Positions 10,832-22,605 of a stretch of 64,000 nucleotides of DNA are shown here, piece by piece. The DNA comes from Pleurotus ostreatus/Saccharomyces cerevisiae fusant (lineage: Eukaryota > Opisthokonta). Position numbers and translations under genes: made by a program. Location of the stretch: assembly GCA_024196135.1 (NCBI GenBank), contig JAMQCK010000101.1:1-64000 (forward strand), in the 5' to 3' direction. Position 1 is the first letter of the stretch. Every line of letters begins with the position of its first letter. A model generated the notes under the pieces. That model was not told the origin of the DNA and made no database searches. It was given only the letters and a program-made list of their open reading frames with translations.

Positions 10832-13202
10832 CTACCGTATCGCGCACCACAGCTCCTCATCGCCCTGCAAGTTGTCCCAAGCATCCATCGCCTCCCGTCT
10901 CGCCGCCACCAATCGACGAACGAGCGTGAACTTCCACGGGCGTCTCGCTTCCGTGCGGCGCGCTGCCTTTTCATGCGCGGCGTTGTTGCGCGCCGCCTCA
11001 TCCTGCGGGGCGTTCTTGTGCGCCGTCTCGTCCTTGTCCTCCGTACTGCTCCCTGATTCGACCTGCCTCGCCTTGTCGCGCGCCGCCTGCTCCTTCTGCG
11101 CTTTTCTACGCGCGTGCACATTCTCCGATATCGCTGGTGGGGCGTCGTACACTGGCGACTTATTTTCATACCCCGGAAACATAATCGCGAGGAATATGTT
11201 CACCGAGGCCATGCAGCGGCGGAATCTGTTGGTGAGGGGTCAGCACGAAGCGGAGGGTTTGAAAGCGGTGCCAACAGGCATGGGATAATAACGCGCAGGG
11301 GGAGAGAAAAGGAGACGTGAGACGACGTACACCCTTCTATTGCCTTCCGCGAAAAGATTATGCCACGCCATCAACGTCTTGAGCGCAACATACCCCATCG
11401 CCAGCTTCCCCACACGCGAGCCAACGAGCTGCGATAGGTACCGAGAGATCGCAGGGCTCGCATGGGTGGCCAATCCTTGCAATGCTTGTCGGCCAAGTCG
11501 CAATGCAGGACCATAAAAACGTCTGACGGCGAGCGACGCTCCCCAAAAGCCCAAACCCAGCCCAAGGCCCCCAGCAATCGCAGACACCTGCGCCCGACTC
11601 TCCGGCTGGTCGCGCCGTGTGAGGATAGTCGTGGCAGCGTACGAAGCGGCGTACGCAGGGAGGTAGACGACGAGTGGCGGCAAGCAAAGAACCGTGCGCG
11701 CTGAGGCTTGCAAGAATGTGAGGAGAGAAGGAAGGAGGAATTTGGAGGGGAAAGGCCGAGCCGCGGCAAGGGAGTGACCAGGAAGAATAAGCGCTTGCAG
11801 GTCGGCGTGGCTGATCTGCGTGTGGATCTGGAGGGCGTGGTAGCGAGCGAGGATGGTTTTGACGGCTTGCCTCGTCTCCTTGTCGACTGGTTTCGACCAT
11901 TTGTTCTCGTCAGAGAGATATTTGACGAGACTGGAGAACCCGTGAGTCGGTGAAAGGTATGCATACATAGACGAAGTGAGCGCCATACCCCTGCATCTTC
12001 AGTAACCAGCTCCGGGTGCCAAGTATGCGTACGGGATCAGTGTAGTACATCTCAAGCATGACCTTCGCGGCATGAAGCGTTGGCCTAGAAAACCATGGTC
12101 AAAGACATACTCGCAATCATCGCATGGGAGAATGTACCAGTCGGGCGCGTTTACTCCATCGGCCTGCAGCGTATCCCTAACTGCGTCCATCATACGCGCC
12201 ACCGCATCCTTTCGTGCCTCCAAATCGCCCTCGCCAGCAGATGCGGTATAGTAGTCTGCCGTCTTGATAGCCGGTCCATACCTTCAAGACAGTCAAGAAA
12301 GCATCAGCGACCCGCGTATATGCGCACAAAACGAGTTCAAATGGAATGAGATAACAAATGGAATGAGATAGGAGGGAAAAAAGATAAATGCCACTCACCT
12401 AACATACACCTTACTCTGATACGCCGGCGCGTCCGTATAAATGATAGACACAGGGACGATCCTTGCGCTCTCCCAAGCGACTCCCCGCTCCAACGCCGCA
12501 AGCCGCGCGGCGCGATCGTGCTCGACTGCCGCCCACGCCGCGCCGCTGCGCAGGTCGCCGAGGTTGGGGAGGGTGGCGCTGAAGCCCTCGGGAAAGACGC
12601 CTAGCGTTCCGCCGCGCATTAGGCAGGCGGTGGATGCCCGAAAGAGGTCGGCTTGGGTTTGGCTGGCGGTGTGGGTGCCGTCGGTCTGCCTGTCGGTGCC
12701 CAAGCTCAACGTGCTGTTCGAGGTATCCGACCTGCTGGCAGTTTCCGCGCCGCGCTGTACCGGGATGGCTCCGCTGGACTCCATGACCCATCGAAGAACC
12801 GGGTGCTTGAACAAGGATGACTTCGCCCAGTACGAGACTTGGCGTCCATGCGGGATGGTCACGGCTAAGAAAAGCGTTCAGCGAGTATCCTGGGAATCAA
12901 AATTGCGAGCTCATACCTAGAATAGCGACATCGATGCTCTCGTTGCGGTGCGTTGCTGCCCTGGAAATGTCGGTCAGCTCCGACCATCTGAAGAAAACCC
13001 GACCTCAGATCCATTAAAAGGGAACAGATTTTCAGCACGACGAACAAGACATAGTCAAGAGAGAGGATTTCTCTATTCACAGGATTACTGGTCCCGTCTC
13101 AGGGACGTTCTCTGCGCCCTCCACGACAACATCGTTATAGTAGTTGTCCGTGACCCAGACGCTGAGTTGGCGAAGGCATCTGTAGACGAGCTTGGGCTCC
13201 AT
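10832..13202 (-). CDS. Glycerol-3-phosphate O-acyltransferase (Gpt2/Sct1 type, PlsC fold)
   Basis: Seven exons (13202-13081, 12960-12917, 12864-12399, 12281-12138, 12084-11989, 11930-11331, 11225-10832) encode 621 residues. The acyltransferase core is clear: ENVPETGPVIL, then the catalytic His/Asp block HRNESID, the SYWAKSSLFKHP block, GAIPVQRG, and the GVFPEGF glycerophosphate-binding loop. Hydrophobic segments around residues 340-460 (FLLPSLLTFLQ, VVYLPAYAASYA, GLGLGLGFWG) anchor it in the ER. The C-terminal 120 residues are charged, Ala/Lys/Arg/Glu rich, and probably cytosolic. The family makes lysophosphatidate, the first step of glycerolipid synthesis. The start ATG at 13202 reads MEPKLVYRCLRQL and lies just ahead of the conserved core. 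The donor of exon 6 is the GTACGT at 11330; the nearer GTGTAC breaks frame. Confidence 0.88.
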
Positions 13203-13496
13203 GTCGCTAGAATTAACGCAGGAGCGTTTGAAGACCAGGTGAAGGACGTGAAGGCAAGATGAGCGTCAGAAGCAAGCTGCAAACCCCAGAGCACCTAAGC
13301 GGACGATGGTTGCCACACGGCAGGTGCCGAATCAGATGATGTCACGAACAGGTCACGGGCTGTCACTGTTGAACTTTGGGGAAGTGGGGGTAGCGCAAGG
13401 GTAGCGTGCACAAAAATCCATGTTTTGCTGTGAGATGCATTGGGATTGCGCCTAGATCTCCGAGCACACCATATATCTTCGGGCGGCCTCGCACAA

Positions 13497-15093
13497 TTAC
13501 TCCACCTCTCGAAACCACTCGTCGCCAACAATTTCTGCCGCCGACGGCCTCTTCTCCGGCTCGAGCACCAAAATCTTCCTCAGCAGCCTTGCCAGCGCCT
13601 CCGCATCCTCATCACTTGCGCACCCTACCCTCAACCTCGCCTGATGCTCCGTCCACCATGCGTCGGGGTTCGGGGGCGGGCGCGGCGTGCTCTCCCACCA
13701 CGTCTTCCAACTCGGCGGCAAAATGGCTGACATCGCCGCTGCACATTGGGGAAGACCGTTGATACCAACGCCGTGGAAGAGGGAGGAGCCGGTAACAATT
13801 TCGTATATCTGTAGGGAGATGAGCTCGTCAATGAGGATGCCACCAAGAGCATGGGCAAAGAGCCAAGCAGAGAAGCAAGCAGACGCACAGATGCACCGAG
13901 CGCCCAAATATCAGACGGTGGTTCGACTGGAGGATTCCGCACTTTCTCAACAACGCGCGCAAACGCGACCTCTGGCGAGCATGCTTCGGGTGCACATTGG
14001 AAGGCGATGGGGAGGGTGCCAGCTTTGTGCGCTGCGAGGGTTTAGTGAACTTCGTATTTGTCGATCACAAGAGATCAAGCTCACCACTCCCAAAATCAAA
14101 CAACTTCGTCTGCGGCCCCGCCTCCCCAGCAATCTTATCGTGGTACGCAGCCAAATCGCACGGCTTCACGACATACGGCGCCAAGGAAGGCGTCTGATTC
14201 GCAGGGTCGACGGGGAGAACGACGGTGAGCTCGTAGGCGTCGAGGTCTTGCATGACGTCCGACGGATCCTGCTCGGATAGCTGAGGCATGGCGACGCCGA
14301 CGTTTCCGAGGTGGAGGTCTGCGGTGGTGTAAGCTTAGGTCGTCCGGCGAATGGGTAGGGTCTTCCGGCGGATAGGTAGCTCAGAAAGCGAGTAGATAGA
14401 CGCGAGCATAGACAGGTAGACGAAATATTGGTGAAAACATTCGAGCTCACCTCCATGCACCACGCCCGCCGCATGCAACTGCGCCACCGCCTTCGCCAGC
14501 CCATACGCAGCGACCTTGCGCCACCTAGGCAATCGTCGGGAGATATGGAAAGAAAGCAGCGGCGCCGCCACGTCCGTCACAATGACAGAGTGAACGCCGT
14601 TCGGCCCTCGGTGCTCGAATTTATCCAGCAGCGTCAAGACATGGGAGGGCCCTTCGCCACCCTTCCCTTCGGCAGCTGCGTCACCCGCTCTTGACGCCTC
14701 TTTCCCCACCTCCGACGCCTGCTCCCGCACCCCCGACGCCAGCTCGAGCATCTCCGCCTCTTTAACGCCCTGCTCGTCTGCTATGGTCACTTTGAGACAC
14801 ACAAAGCCTCCAGACGAAGCATCTATCTGTCCACCCGCCGCAGATTCCACCCTCTGCCCCAGCCAGACCGTCGCGTACGAGCCGAAGCCCAATTTATGCA
14901 TGACGCGATAGGACCCGCGCGTTCCGTGCACAGTATCGCCATTCGCTCCATGCACGGTATCATCACTCCCACAGAGAATGTCCCCGATAGTGACGGGATG
15001 ATAACCACCGGGGCAGTAGCGGACGATGTCCTCGGTGGTCCCCATGGAGTCGAAGTGGAAGTCATCGGGTGACAGGGTCGGAGGTGTCGCCAT
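13497..15093 (-). CDS. SRPK-like protein kinase, paralogue 1
   Basis: Four exons (15093-14451, 14318-14085, 14031-13889, 13808-13497) give 443 residues. Kinase signatures are in order: YRVMHKLGFGSYATVWL (glycine-rich loop, residues 62-78), Lys101 in VCLK, Glu in EAEMLE, the catalytic HGDLHLGN (residues 213-220, in place of HRDxxxxN), FDFG (Asp289), APE, and SDIWALG. Essential Lys, Asp and Asn are present, so activity is plausible. The early segment CPGGYHPV and the split lobe resemble the SRPK group, which phosphorylates Arg/Ser-rich splicing factors, but here basidiomycete-specific divergence is large. Two paralogues lie at 56.5 and 60.9 kb with the same exon plan. An in-frame ATG exists at 15354, but alignment with the paralogues supports 15093. 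Confidence 0.82.
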
Positions 15094-15626
15094 TGCGATC
15101 GCAGGGTAACGAGGAAGAGCTGGAGCGCCGCAGAATATGATACGCGCAGACAATCTAGCTGAGGGGCGAGGAGTAAGCAGGGCGCGAGCAGGATGGAACG
15201 CAAGAAGATGACGGTGGAAGCGAAGTTGGGATATCGGCATCTGCCGAAGACCGAGCCACGCGATGGCTATCATCGCTGAGGCGGCGACGCGAACACGAAG
15301 GCGACAGGCAAACGAGTCGCGAGGGAGCTCCAAAGGCGTAAAGACAGGTTGCATTAGACCGCGCCATAGCAGTACATGACAGCCGCACTCCGTGTGGTAT
15401 AGATTAATGTCCTTGAGTCCATTGGTACGCTACATTCTATGATGTCCGTCGTAGCGAAGTTCGCAGTCGTAGAGCACCTCGCAATGGCCCTGTCCCAGAT
15501 GACATGCTCTCAGGCTACCATAGCTCTGAGTGAATGGGTAGGATGGGAGCGAGACGCCATCATTGGGCTGCGAGCGAGAGTATTCTGCGATCTGAACTTC
15601 GCTGGAAAGTGTCCATTCGTCGTCGT
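15094..15626. other. Intergenic region between kinase 1 and GNA1
   Basis: About 530 bp upstream of the minus-strand kinase and downstream of GNA1. The minus-strand frame stays open to 15354 without resembling the paralogous kinases, so it is read as 5' untranslated or promoter DNA. Nothing else is recognised. Confidence 0.4.
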
Positions 15627-16324
15627 TCACAAACGAGGGGCCTCTGCATGACGCTCCGGAGCGTACTTCGCCTACGGGGTTGTCAGCACCTATCAGACAG
15701 AGCCTGACGCATCCACGCACCATCTCATTCTCCTTCTTCTCAAACCCGCACTTCTGATAGAACGCTGTGCACACCGTCAGCCCCCATCACCGCCCCACAA
15801 CACAGACCACGCACGAATGTTCGCGTCCGAGCAGTTCAGAATCGTCTTATAGCACCCCGCGTTCTCGCTGATGTACGTGAGCGCCTGGATGATGCGCAGC
15901 CCGAGCTTCTTCCCCTGCTGCGACTTGTCCACCGCGATGTCCTCGATGTGCCCCACGCGCCCGAGCCCGCGCAGGAACTTGCGCTCGAGGAACACGCAGC
16001 CCGCGCCGACGATGCGGTCCGCGGCCGTGTCGACGATGACGATGGGGAAGTACGTCTCCGGCGCGGCCTGCATCGCGCGGAACTGCTCGCGCCAGGCGGC
16101 GGCGCCGACGTCGGGCGCGGCGGTCAGGACGCGTAGGACGTCGAGGTGACCGCGTGCGTAGTCGTTCTCTTCGAGGGGGCGGATCTGTGGGCAGGAAAGA
16201 CGCGTCAGGGAGCGGCGAGCGATACGTGAACTTGGCGACGTACTTGGAGACCGGCGGGGAGCGCTTTGCGCACGTCCGTGGAGATGAGATCGTCGGAAAA
16301 CGCGAGGTTGAGGGCGGGGGCCAT
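15627..16324 (-). CDS. GNA1: Glucosamine-6-phosphate N-acetyltransferase
   Basis: Four exons (16324-16244, 16184-15815, 15764-15721, 15671-15627) encode 179 residues, slightly above the yeast length of about 160. GNAT motifs are clear: GAGCVFLERKF, GHIEDIAVDKSQQGKKLG (acetyl-CoA binding Q/RxxGxG/A-type loop), CYKTILNCSDANI and PFYQKCGFEKKENEMAKY, the last two being diagnostic of Gna1. The enzyme acetylates glucosamine-6-phosphate with acetyl-CoA in the hexosamine route to UDP-GlcNAc, needed for chitin and glycan synthesis. The last exon is only 45 nt, and the join at GAGATG to GCGAAGTAC restores the conserved C-terminus. Confidence 0.93.
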
Positions 16325-16999
16325 GTTGCGCGGAGGTCGCAAGGAGCGATAGCGAGGTGCAAGAAAGGATAAGGAGGGAACTGGAAAAGAAGATGGTGGT
16401 AAGAAGACAGCTGGACCTTCGCCGTCACCGGCGATGGAGTTATTGAATGGCACAGCCACCATCATACGGAGAACAAAGGAGTTGCTTCCGACAATGAAAC
16501 GTTGCGATATGGCCTCAGCTTCACAAGGACCGGTGCTTCAAGCTTGCATAGGTGCGTAGGCTATGTGATACATGTCAACATAGTTGGTGGCAAGCCACAG
16601 AGTGCTCGCTGTGACCAAGCGAGCAACACTGAACATTCATGTGGAAATTGATGCATCGCGCCCTCAGTCACGCGTTGAGGTCAGAGCTCACGAGTGAGAG
16701 AAAATGGCGAGAAGGACATCCCGAGGGCCTTATCCTGCAGCGCCGTAGTTGATATAGGTGCCCCCGCGATGGCGCACATGCATTTGTCGACGTCGCCTCC
16801 AATGAAATTGCTCTACAGCGGCCTCGCATATGCTGTTACCTTCCTTGATAATTCACCCAGCAAACCAATTCTGAGGCATGAGACGGCGGTCACCGTGGTC
16901 TACAGCGCTTTCAAGCCGCTCTACTGCATATCTGCGCTGGGTGGTTGTGGGCGTACGTCACGCTACGCACGCTGACGCGTGACCGCATCGCGCGCGCCT
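16325..16999. other. Intergenic region upstream of GNA1
   Basis: About 675 bp between the GNA1 start and the MITE-like element. No convincing ORF, RNA gene or repeat is visible. It should contain the GNA1 promoter. Confidence 0.4.
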
Positions 17000-17458
17000 G
17001 CAGGCCCCCCGACATCTCACCAAAATGTCCGATCCTAAATTCGGGATTTCGGGTCATTTCCGTCGCATGGATTTTGGCCAATTTCGAGGGATTTCCGGCG
17101 CACTAAGATCGGACCCTCGCCCAAGGCGCATTTCCCGTCGCACTATGGATCAAACCTCGGCGGCGACGACCCTCCTAGACCACCAGTTATGAGGCTCTGG
17201 CAGTGCTCTGAGGGGTGTTTGGCCCATTGTAGTGGCTCGACGGGGGTCTAAGCTGGCGAAATCACGACGCGACCCCCGGATCCGGCGCACAATGGATCGA
17301 AGCTGGGCGACGACGGCGCTCGACCGTCGCATTTCGGATCGAACCCGCCTCGCATTTTTGCCCAAATCCGGCGCACTGGGATCAAACGTCGGCGCATTCT
17401 GGGCCTTCAATCCGTCGCATTAGGATCGAACATCTTGGTGAGATGTCGGGGGGCCTGC
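17000..17458. mobile_element. MITE-like element with 38-bp terminal inverted repeats
   Basis: Bases 17000-17037 match the reverse complement of 17421-17458 with two mismatches; both ends show GCAGGCCCCCCGACATCTCA outward in. The same 4 bases, GCCT, lie immediately outside each end (16996-16999 and 17459-17462), compatible with a short target-site duplication. The interior has no gene but carries about seven diverged copies of a motif of the form CGKCGCAYT followed by GGATCRAAC. Size and structure fit a non-autonomous DNA transposon. It lies between GNA1 and the next minus-strand gene. Confidence 0.75.
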
Positions 17459-17722
17459 GCCTGCTGGCGCCCACGCCATGATGTCATTTTTCGGGAAAAC
17501 GTACTTTTGTACTTGTTTGGTCGGGGAAGCAGCCCTATGCTCGTGGGTTAGTCAGTGTTGCTCGCTCCGCCTTTCCCTCCCTCGCAAGCTCGGGGGGTCC
17601 CTTAGGCGTCGCTCGCAATAATAGTAGGAGGATGTGCTATGTTAGCTAGGTATACAGAGTCAGAGCCAGTGCAGGAGTGTACGATGATCATGCCAGATGC
17701 CAGTACGTTGCTGTTGTTATAC

Positions 17723-18925
17723 TTACACGATGTAGAAACCCGAGCGCGAACTGATCGCCAGGTCAATCGCCTCGTCCCCAGAATCAGTCTCGGAGTCCGT
17801 CTCATGCTCGACTTCGTCCTCGCCCTCCTCGTCCACCCGCGGCATCGCATCCACAGGGAACGACAGGGACGAGCGCCGCCTGTCAGGCGACCTATCCTCT
17901 TGCGGCGCCATATCGCCCTTCCGCTCGGGCGACGACGGAGGCGACCGCCCGCCCACAGACGGCGCCCACTCGCTATAGATCCCCGCAGCCTTGCCCTCAA
18001 TCGTCGCCAGCTCCTCGCTCAAGTTCATCTCGACCGGCCGTGCTTTCTTCAACACCGAACCCTCATTGAACGCGCTCCAGTCAGTGTCGGTCCACGACGC
18101 CTTCCGCTTGAGGCTCTGCCGCAGGTACTTCGCGCCACGCCGGAGAGCCGTCTGGTTCACGTCGTGCGCGCTCGTCTCGGCGTAGAGGCAGTAGCTCAGG
18201 TGAGAGGGCGTCGGCGTTTTCTTGGGGCGCGGGTTCTCGTACTCGATCGCCGGAGAACTGCTTTGATCTTGAGGCTCAGGCTCCGGGTCGCTGGGATAGA
18301 TTGCAATGGGGATGGAGGACACCGTGTTCTCAGCGGCAACGGGGACAGTGTTGTCGAACGAGGAAGACCCCGTGCCAGCAAGGATGTTCAGAGGCAGAAT
18401 CGTCGCCAGTGGCGGCAGCGTCACAGACCCAGGACTCGGTGGCGACGGCGGTGCATCAGTAACATACGTGCGCACCTCCGCGTCGTCGTCACCGTCGCCG
18501 AAGTCCGGCGTCGGTGTCCGCGGGCGGTCGACATCGAAACCGGACATCATAGAATCAATGTCCATGACGAGTTCATCCGAGCTCGACTCGGGTGGCGGGG
18601 TCCACTCCCGCGTGTGGCGACGGTCGGAGGACGGAGCGTCGTCAAACTCATCGTCGTCGCCAGGCGGGGACGAAGGGAGGTCGAATATGGGATACGCGTC
18701 GTCACTCTGGGGCTCTGCGGCGTCAGTCATTGGGCCCGTGTCTTCGCTGGTGGGTTCGTTGCCGCCGGTCGTCGCCTCCGCGTCCTCAGTCGCAGGCTTC
18801 GCGACGTCTGAAGGTTCGGAGCCCTTGCTGGATCCGCCAAAGCATCCGACCCGGATGTCGTGCAGGAGTGTCTTCAGCTTCATGTGAGCGATCAAGAGAG
18901 GAAGTTCAAGATTGGTGGCACTCAA
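17723..18925 (-). CDS. Acidic Ser/Pro-rich protein of unknown function
   Basis: A single open frame of 400 codons with strong amino-acid bias and no known fold. Residues 1-35 (KLKTLLHDIRVGCFGG) are the only hydrophobic part. The rest is largely disordered: runs of Asp/Glu (GDDDEFDD, DFGDGDDDAE), many Ser-Pro and Thr-Pro pairs (RTPTPDFG, PPSPPSPG) and a basic patch (LKRKASW, ARPVEMN). The central part near residues 250-300 (SYCLYAETSAHDVNQTALRRG) is the likeliest ordered region. SP/TP sites suggest phosphorylation, which is an inference. A perfect donor GTAAGT overlaps the final codons, but splicing to the first TAG acceptor still ends the protein in FYIV. The start could also be the Met at residue 15. 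Confidence 0.7.
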   Translation of the reverse strand: MSATNLELPLLIAHMKLKTLLHDIRVGCFGGSSKGSEPSDVAKPATEDAEATTGGNEPTSEDTGPMTDAAEPQSDDAYPIFDLPSSPPGDDDEFDDAPSSDRRHTREWTPPPESSSDELVMDIDSMMSGFDVDRPRTPTPDFGDGDDDAEVRTYVTDAPPSPPSPGSVTLPPLATILPLNILAGTGSSSFDNTVPVAAENTVSSIPIAIYPSDPEPEPQDQSSSPAIEYENPRPKKTPTPSHLSYCLYAETSAHDVNQTALRRGAKYLRQSLKRKASWTDTDWSAFNEGSVLKKARPVEMNLSEELATIEGKAAGIYSEWAPSVGGRSPPSSPERKGDMAPQEDRSPDRRRSSLSFPVDAMPRVDEEGEDEVEHETDSETDSGDEAIDLAISSRSGFYIV

Positions 18926-19734
18926 CGGTTCCGGGCTGATGTTCAGGCATGACCATGAGCGAGGCGACGTGGGTGCGGGCGCGTAAGGGTTTTGAGGCGG
19001 GGTGGTCTATCGGCTATCAAAGGGCCTCTTCAGGGTAAAGCGGACCTCTTCAGGGAAAAGCGGGAACGTTGGCGCGTGGAGACTGTCGGTAGAGTGGCTG
19101 CAAGGACGAAGAGCAAGTAGAAGCGGAGAACAAGGGGAGGGCTAAGCAGAAAGGCGCGCAGGCCGTCAAAGGCATATATACGATCAAAGCACAAAACATA
19201 GACCTGGCCACAGCACATGAAAGGGGCGGTATGAATGATCGACACAAAAACCAGCTCATATGGCCATGGGCATGCCTGTTTGTGTCCTATTGTGGCCCTA
19301 AACGGCACGCTGGCCTGTCGCGTTCGGTCAAGGTGTTCGAAGGAGTAGTCCTTCTAGCATTGCTAGGTCCTCGCATGATATCTTCCGAACATTACTGGAG
19401 GATCAGGGAACAGGCAGATGGAGGCAGTGGAGGCCAGACGCAAGTAAACGTTGTGGACGGAGACATCAGAACCACGTGGGATTGATGCGTGACGGCATGT
19501 GACAAGTACACGAAACTTTCGAGCTCTCTCAAGCAGCAAGCAAGGCCACCCCCGCCCATTCCTCAAGGTGAGTCCAATTGCTGCTGCAGGACGCCAGGAT
19601 GGCATGCCACGGAGTGTACGAGTCGAAAGAATCGCGACAATCCGGGCATTTTGCGCTGGATGACCGCTCCCTCCCTCGGATGACGCGAAGTACGGATTGC
19701 TGATCTTGCCCCGTTCTCCCTCTTTCCCCTACAG
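18926..19734. other. Intergenic region with a 20-bp tandem duplication
   Basis: About 800 bp between divergent genes. A 20-bp unit beginning CCTCTTCAGGG is repeated twice at about 19023-19062. No gene is supported. The right end holds the eL24 promoter and 5' untranslated region, with a pyrimidine-rich CCTCTTTCCCCTACAG tract immediately before the start codon. Confidence 0.45.
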
Positions 19735-20340
19735 ATGGTGCGTATCCGAAATCCCTGTGCGAGGGAACAGCGCTAACATACTTTGGGAGTACAGAAGGTC
19801 GAAATCGACTCGTTCTCGGGCTACCGTATCTACCCCTCCAAGGGCAAGCTGTTCGTCCGCGGCGACAGCAAGGTACCGCCTCAACCCCATTGCCCCTCCC
19901 CTTCCCCTAAACTTTCTCCAGGTCTTCCGCTTTAACAGCTCCAAGACCGAGTCGCTGTTCCTCCAGCGCAAGAACCCGCGCAAGATCGCCTGGACGCAGG
20001 TCTACCGCCGCATGCACAAGAAGGGCATCACGGAGGAGGTCGCGAAGAAGCGCTCGCGCCGCACCGTGAAGCACCAGCGCGGCATCGTCGGCGCCGATCT
20101 CGCCTCGATCGTCGCGAAGCGCAACCAGACCGCGGCTGTCCGCGCGCAGGCGCGCCAGGCGGCGATCAGCAAGGCCAAGACGGAGAAGCGCGAGAAGGAG
20201 GCGAAGAAGCCCAAGGTGCGTTATCGTCCCATAGGTCGGGAGATGGATGCTGATTTTTGTCGTAGACCTCTGCGCGGCCAAACGTTGCCTCCGGCCCCAA
20301 AATGTCGAAGCAGCAGATGAAGGGCAAGGGTGGCCGATGA
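19735..20340 (+). CDS. RPL24: 60S ribosomal protein eL24
   Basis: Four exons (19735-19737, 19795-19872, 19922-20215, 20266-20340) encode 149 residues, close to the usual 150-160. The sequence reads MKVEIDSFSGYRIYPSKGK, then FVRGDSKVFRFNSSKT and NPRKIAWTQVYRR, the eL24 hallmark, then a basic Ala/Lys-rich tail ending KQQMKGKGGR. The protein forms part of the large subunit near the subunit bridge. The first coding exon is just the ATG, followed by a GTGCGT donor and a 57-nt intron. This is supported because without that intron the Met runs into a frame lacking the conserved N-terminus. Splice sites in a ribosomal protein gene are a good local reference for this genome. Confidence 0.95.
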
Positions 20341-20644
20341 GCGGGTCGATCATTTTCCCTGACCTTCTGTCCCTCCCTACATGTGTATGTTTGTATGCGT
20401 ACGACGATCCACCTACCATTATGACCCTATGCGCATTCATGGCTTCGACATGGCATTTTGTGAACTCCCGTCAGACTTGTCAACATTCAGGCTTATCAAT
20501 CTTCAAATCAGTAATGGCCATGAATACAGTTCGTCCAGAAGGTCAGTCGGAATATTGCTGCTGTACAGATGGTATGCATAGGGCTACAGTCAACTAACGA
20601 GTACAGGGGGTGCCACCAAGGCATCTAATTTACATATTCCATCT

Positions 20645-22605
20645 TTAGTCCATCCTAGGCTCGACGAAGCCTTTCAACTGTCGCCCACGGAAGATGGGCA
20701 TCCAGTACTGGCGGAACTCGAAATCACTCTCGCTGCAAGCTCGTATCAGTGGCACATTCCCGTCAAGAGAGACAAAAAGTAAGTACTCACTCGGTCTCAA
20801 AAACGGTGATATCCGTCTTACGCAAAACATTCGCCAGGACGAGGTACATCTCGCACCATGCAAGGCTGCGAGAATCAAAATCGTCAGCAATCACAAACTT
20901 CGCCAGCTACAGGAACCCCACGTACTAATGCCCCAAACACATCCTCGGACCCTTCGAAAAGGGAATAAAGTACGCGCTCTCGAGCGCATGTGCGCCTTCT
21001 TCCAGCCATCGTTCGGGCTTGAACTTCTTCGGCTCATCGTATACTTCTGGGTTCAGGTGTACGAAGGTGGCACCTATGGCCACGGTGGTCTGCGCAGCGG
21101 TGTCAGCAGGGATATCCCGCGTGCCACAAATTGAGCTAGCACTCACTCCAGCAGGGACTGGGTGCCCTGCGATGACGGAGTCCTGGTGCACTATGCGGGG
21201 CGCAGGGGTGACTAGGTGAATTTTCGTTAGCACAGTAGGATGGCAGGAGGGTAGTCCGACATACCGACACCAGGCGCGAACCTCAACGTCTCTTTGATGA
21301 CAGCTGTCTAGATAGGCGGTTAATGTTTACCGTCAATGGCCACAAACCGATAGGGCGCTCACCAAATACGGCAGCTTCTCAATCTCCTGCGCCGACAACC
21401 GCACCGCCGGGTCCGGCCACGCCTCCCTCAGCTCCTCAGTCACCCTCTCCCGAATCCGCTTGTCGTTCAACACATGGAAAACCGCCGTCGTCACCGCCGC
21501 CGCCGTCGTCTCGCTCCCCGCGCCAAACAGCGTGATCGCCTCCTCGATTAGCACCTCCTTCCCCAGCCTCTCCCTCTTCCCATTGATCAAATAGTGGAAC
21601 ACCGTATCATGCCCCGCCGCGCCCAAGCTCTCGGGCTCGTTGAGCACCTCGTCCACCCGCTTGTCAAAGTGGTCGAACAGGCCCTGGAAGCCGACGGCGA
21701 CGGGCGAGAGCCGGGCGGTGATGCAGCGCGGGCCGTAGCGGACGAGGGCCATGAGGAAGGGGAAGTAGCGCAGCGTCCAGGTGAGGACGTTGACCTTGAA
21801 GATCATGGGGATCATGGGGTGGGCGAAGCGTGGGTAGGAGAGGGATTGGTAGGAGGTGGCGAAGCAGTAGGACATGATGGTGTCGAAGCTGAAGGAGCGG
21901 AAGGCGAGGAAGAGGTTGACGGGCTGGCGGGTGGAGCCCTCTTGGCTGAGGCGGTTGACGAGGAGGTCGACCTGGGTGAGTGGGAGAGCGGGGGAGAGGT
22001 CATGAGCAGGGGAGGGTTGAATGAGCGGGGGAGAGATAGATGCGATATATGACAGCGAAGTACCTTATCCTGAATGACGAACTCGAACTTGCGTATACCT
22101 TGACGTGAGAAGAGTGGTCCCAAGGTATCGCGGCGGGTCTTCGCCGCGACAGGATCCACCTGTCCGAAGGACGCCTGTGGCAGGTCGAAGGCGCGATACA
22201 ACTCGGGGTCCTTCGTAAAACGGTTGGTGAAATTGTGGATGTCATGATATGCTGCGGGCTCCGCGAAATGTAGCTGAGTGTGGACGGTGAGCGAAGTTCT
22301 CTACTAGACAGCACGAGAGGAAAACGTACTTCAGAAGCAGCGACGCGTACGACAGGGCCTATCGCATGATGAGCTGCGATTTATTGAGGCGGTAGGACCT
22401 ACTCACCATATTGGCGATGGAGCTCTTCCAGATGCTCGAGCCATCCGCCATCGTGGACGAGGTCGAAGTACGCGCGGTACCATTTGGTCAAGGCCGCAAG
22501 TCGCGGGCCAGGGTATGAGGCGAGAGGGTGCCAGAATAAAGTGTACAGCCCATTCCCAACGAGCAAGACGCTGGCCGCGCCCGCTGCCACAAGAACGTAC
22601 GACAT
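20645..22605 (-). CDS. Cytochrome P450 monooxygenase
   Basis: Nine exons (22605-22407, 22358-22330, 22273-22064, 21971-21363, 21307-21265, 21211-21147, 21089-20926, 20865-20791, 20732-20645) give 493 residues, the normal class II length. Residues 3-22 form a membrane anchor, followed by the proline hinge YPGPRL. The I-helix reads [10 protein letters not shown], the K-helix ExxR is KETLR, the PERF-type motif is FKPERW, and the heme loop is [10 protein letters not shown]. All catalytic residues are intact. Substrate cannot be read from the sequence; the N-terminal half resembles the group that includes trichodiene-oxygenase-like fungal P450s, a weak impression. It is transcribed away from a UbiA-family gene 1.5 kb off, with an SDR beyond, which hints at a shared small-molecule pathway. 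Confidence 0.92.

Noticed and set aside
15094..15354. Longer N-terminus for kinase 1
   Set aside because: The open frame adds Arg/Leu-rich residues with no counterpart in the two paralogues, whose starts align with 15093.
17639..18811. 390-codon plus-strand ORF
   Set aside because: It is antisense to the acidic minus-strand protein; its Arg/Leu/Val/His-rich product looks like a complement artefact.
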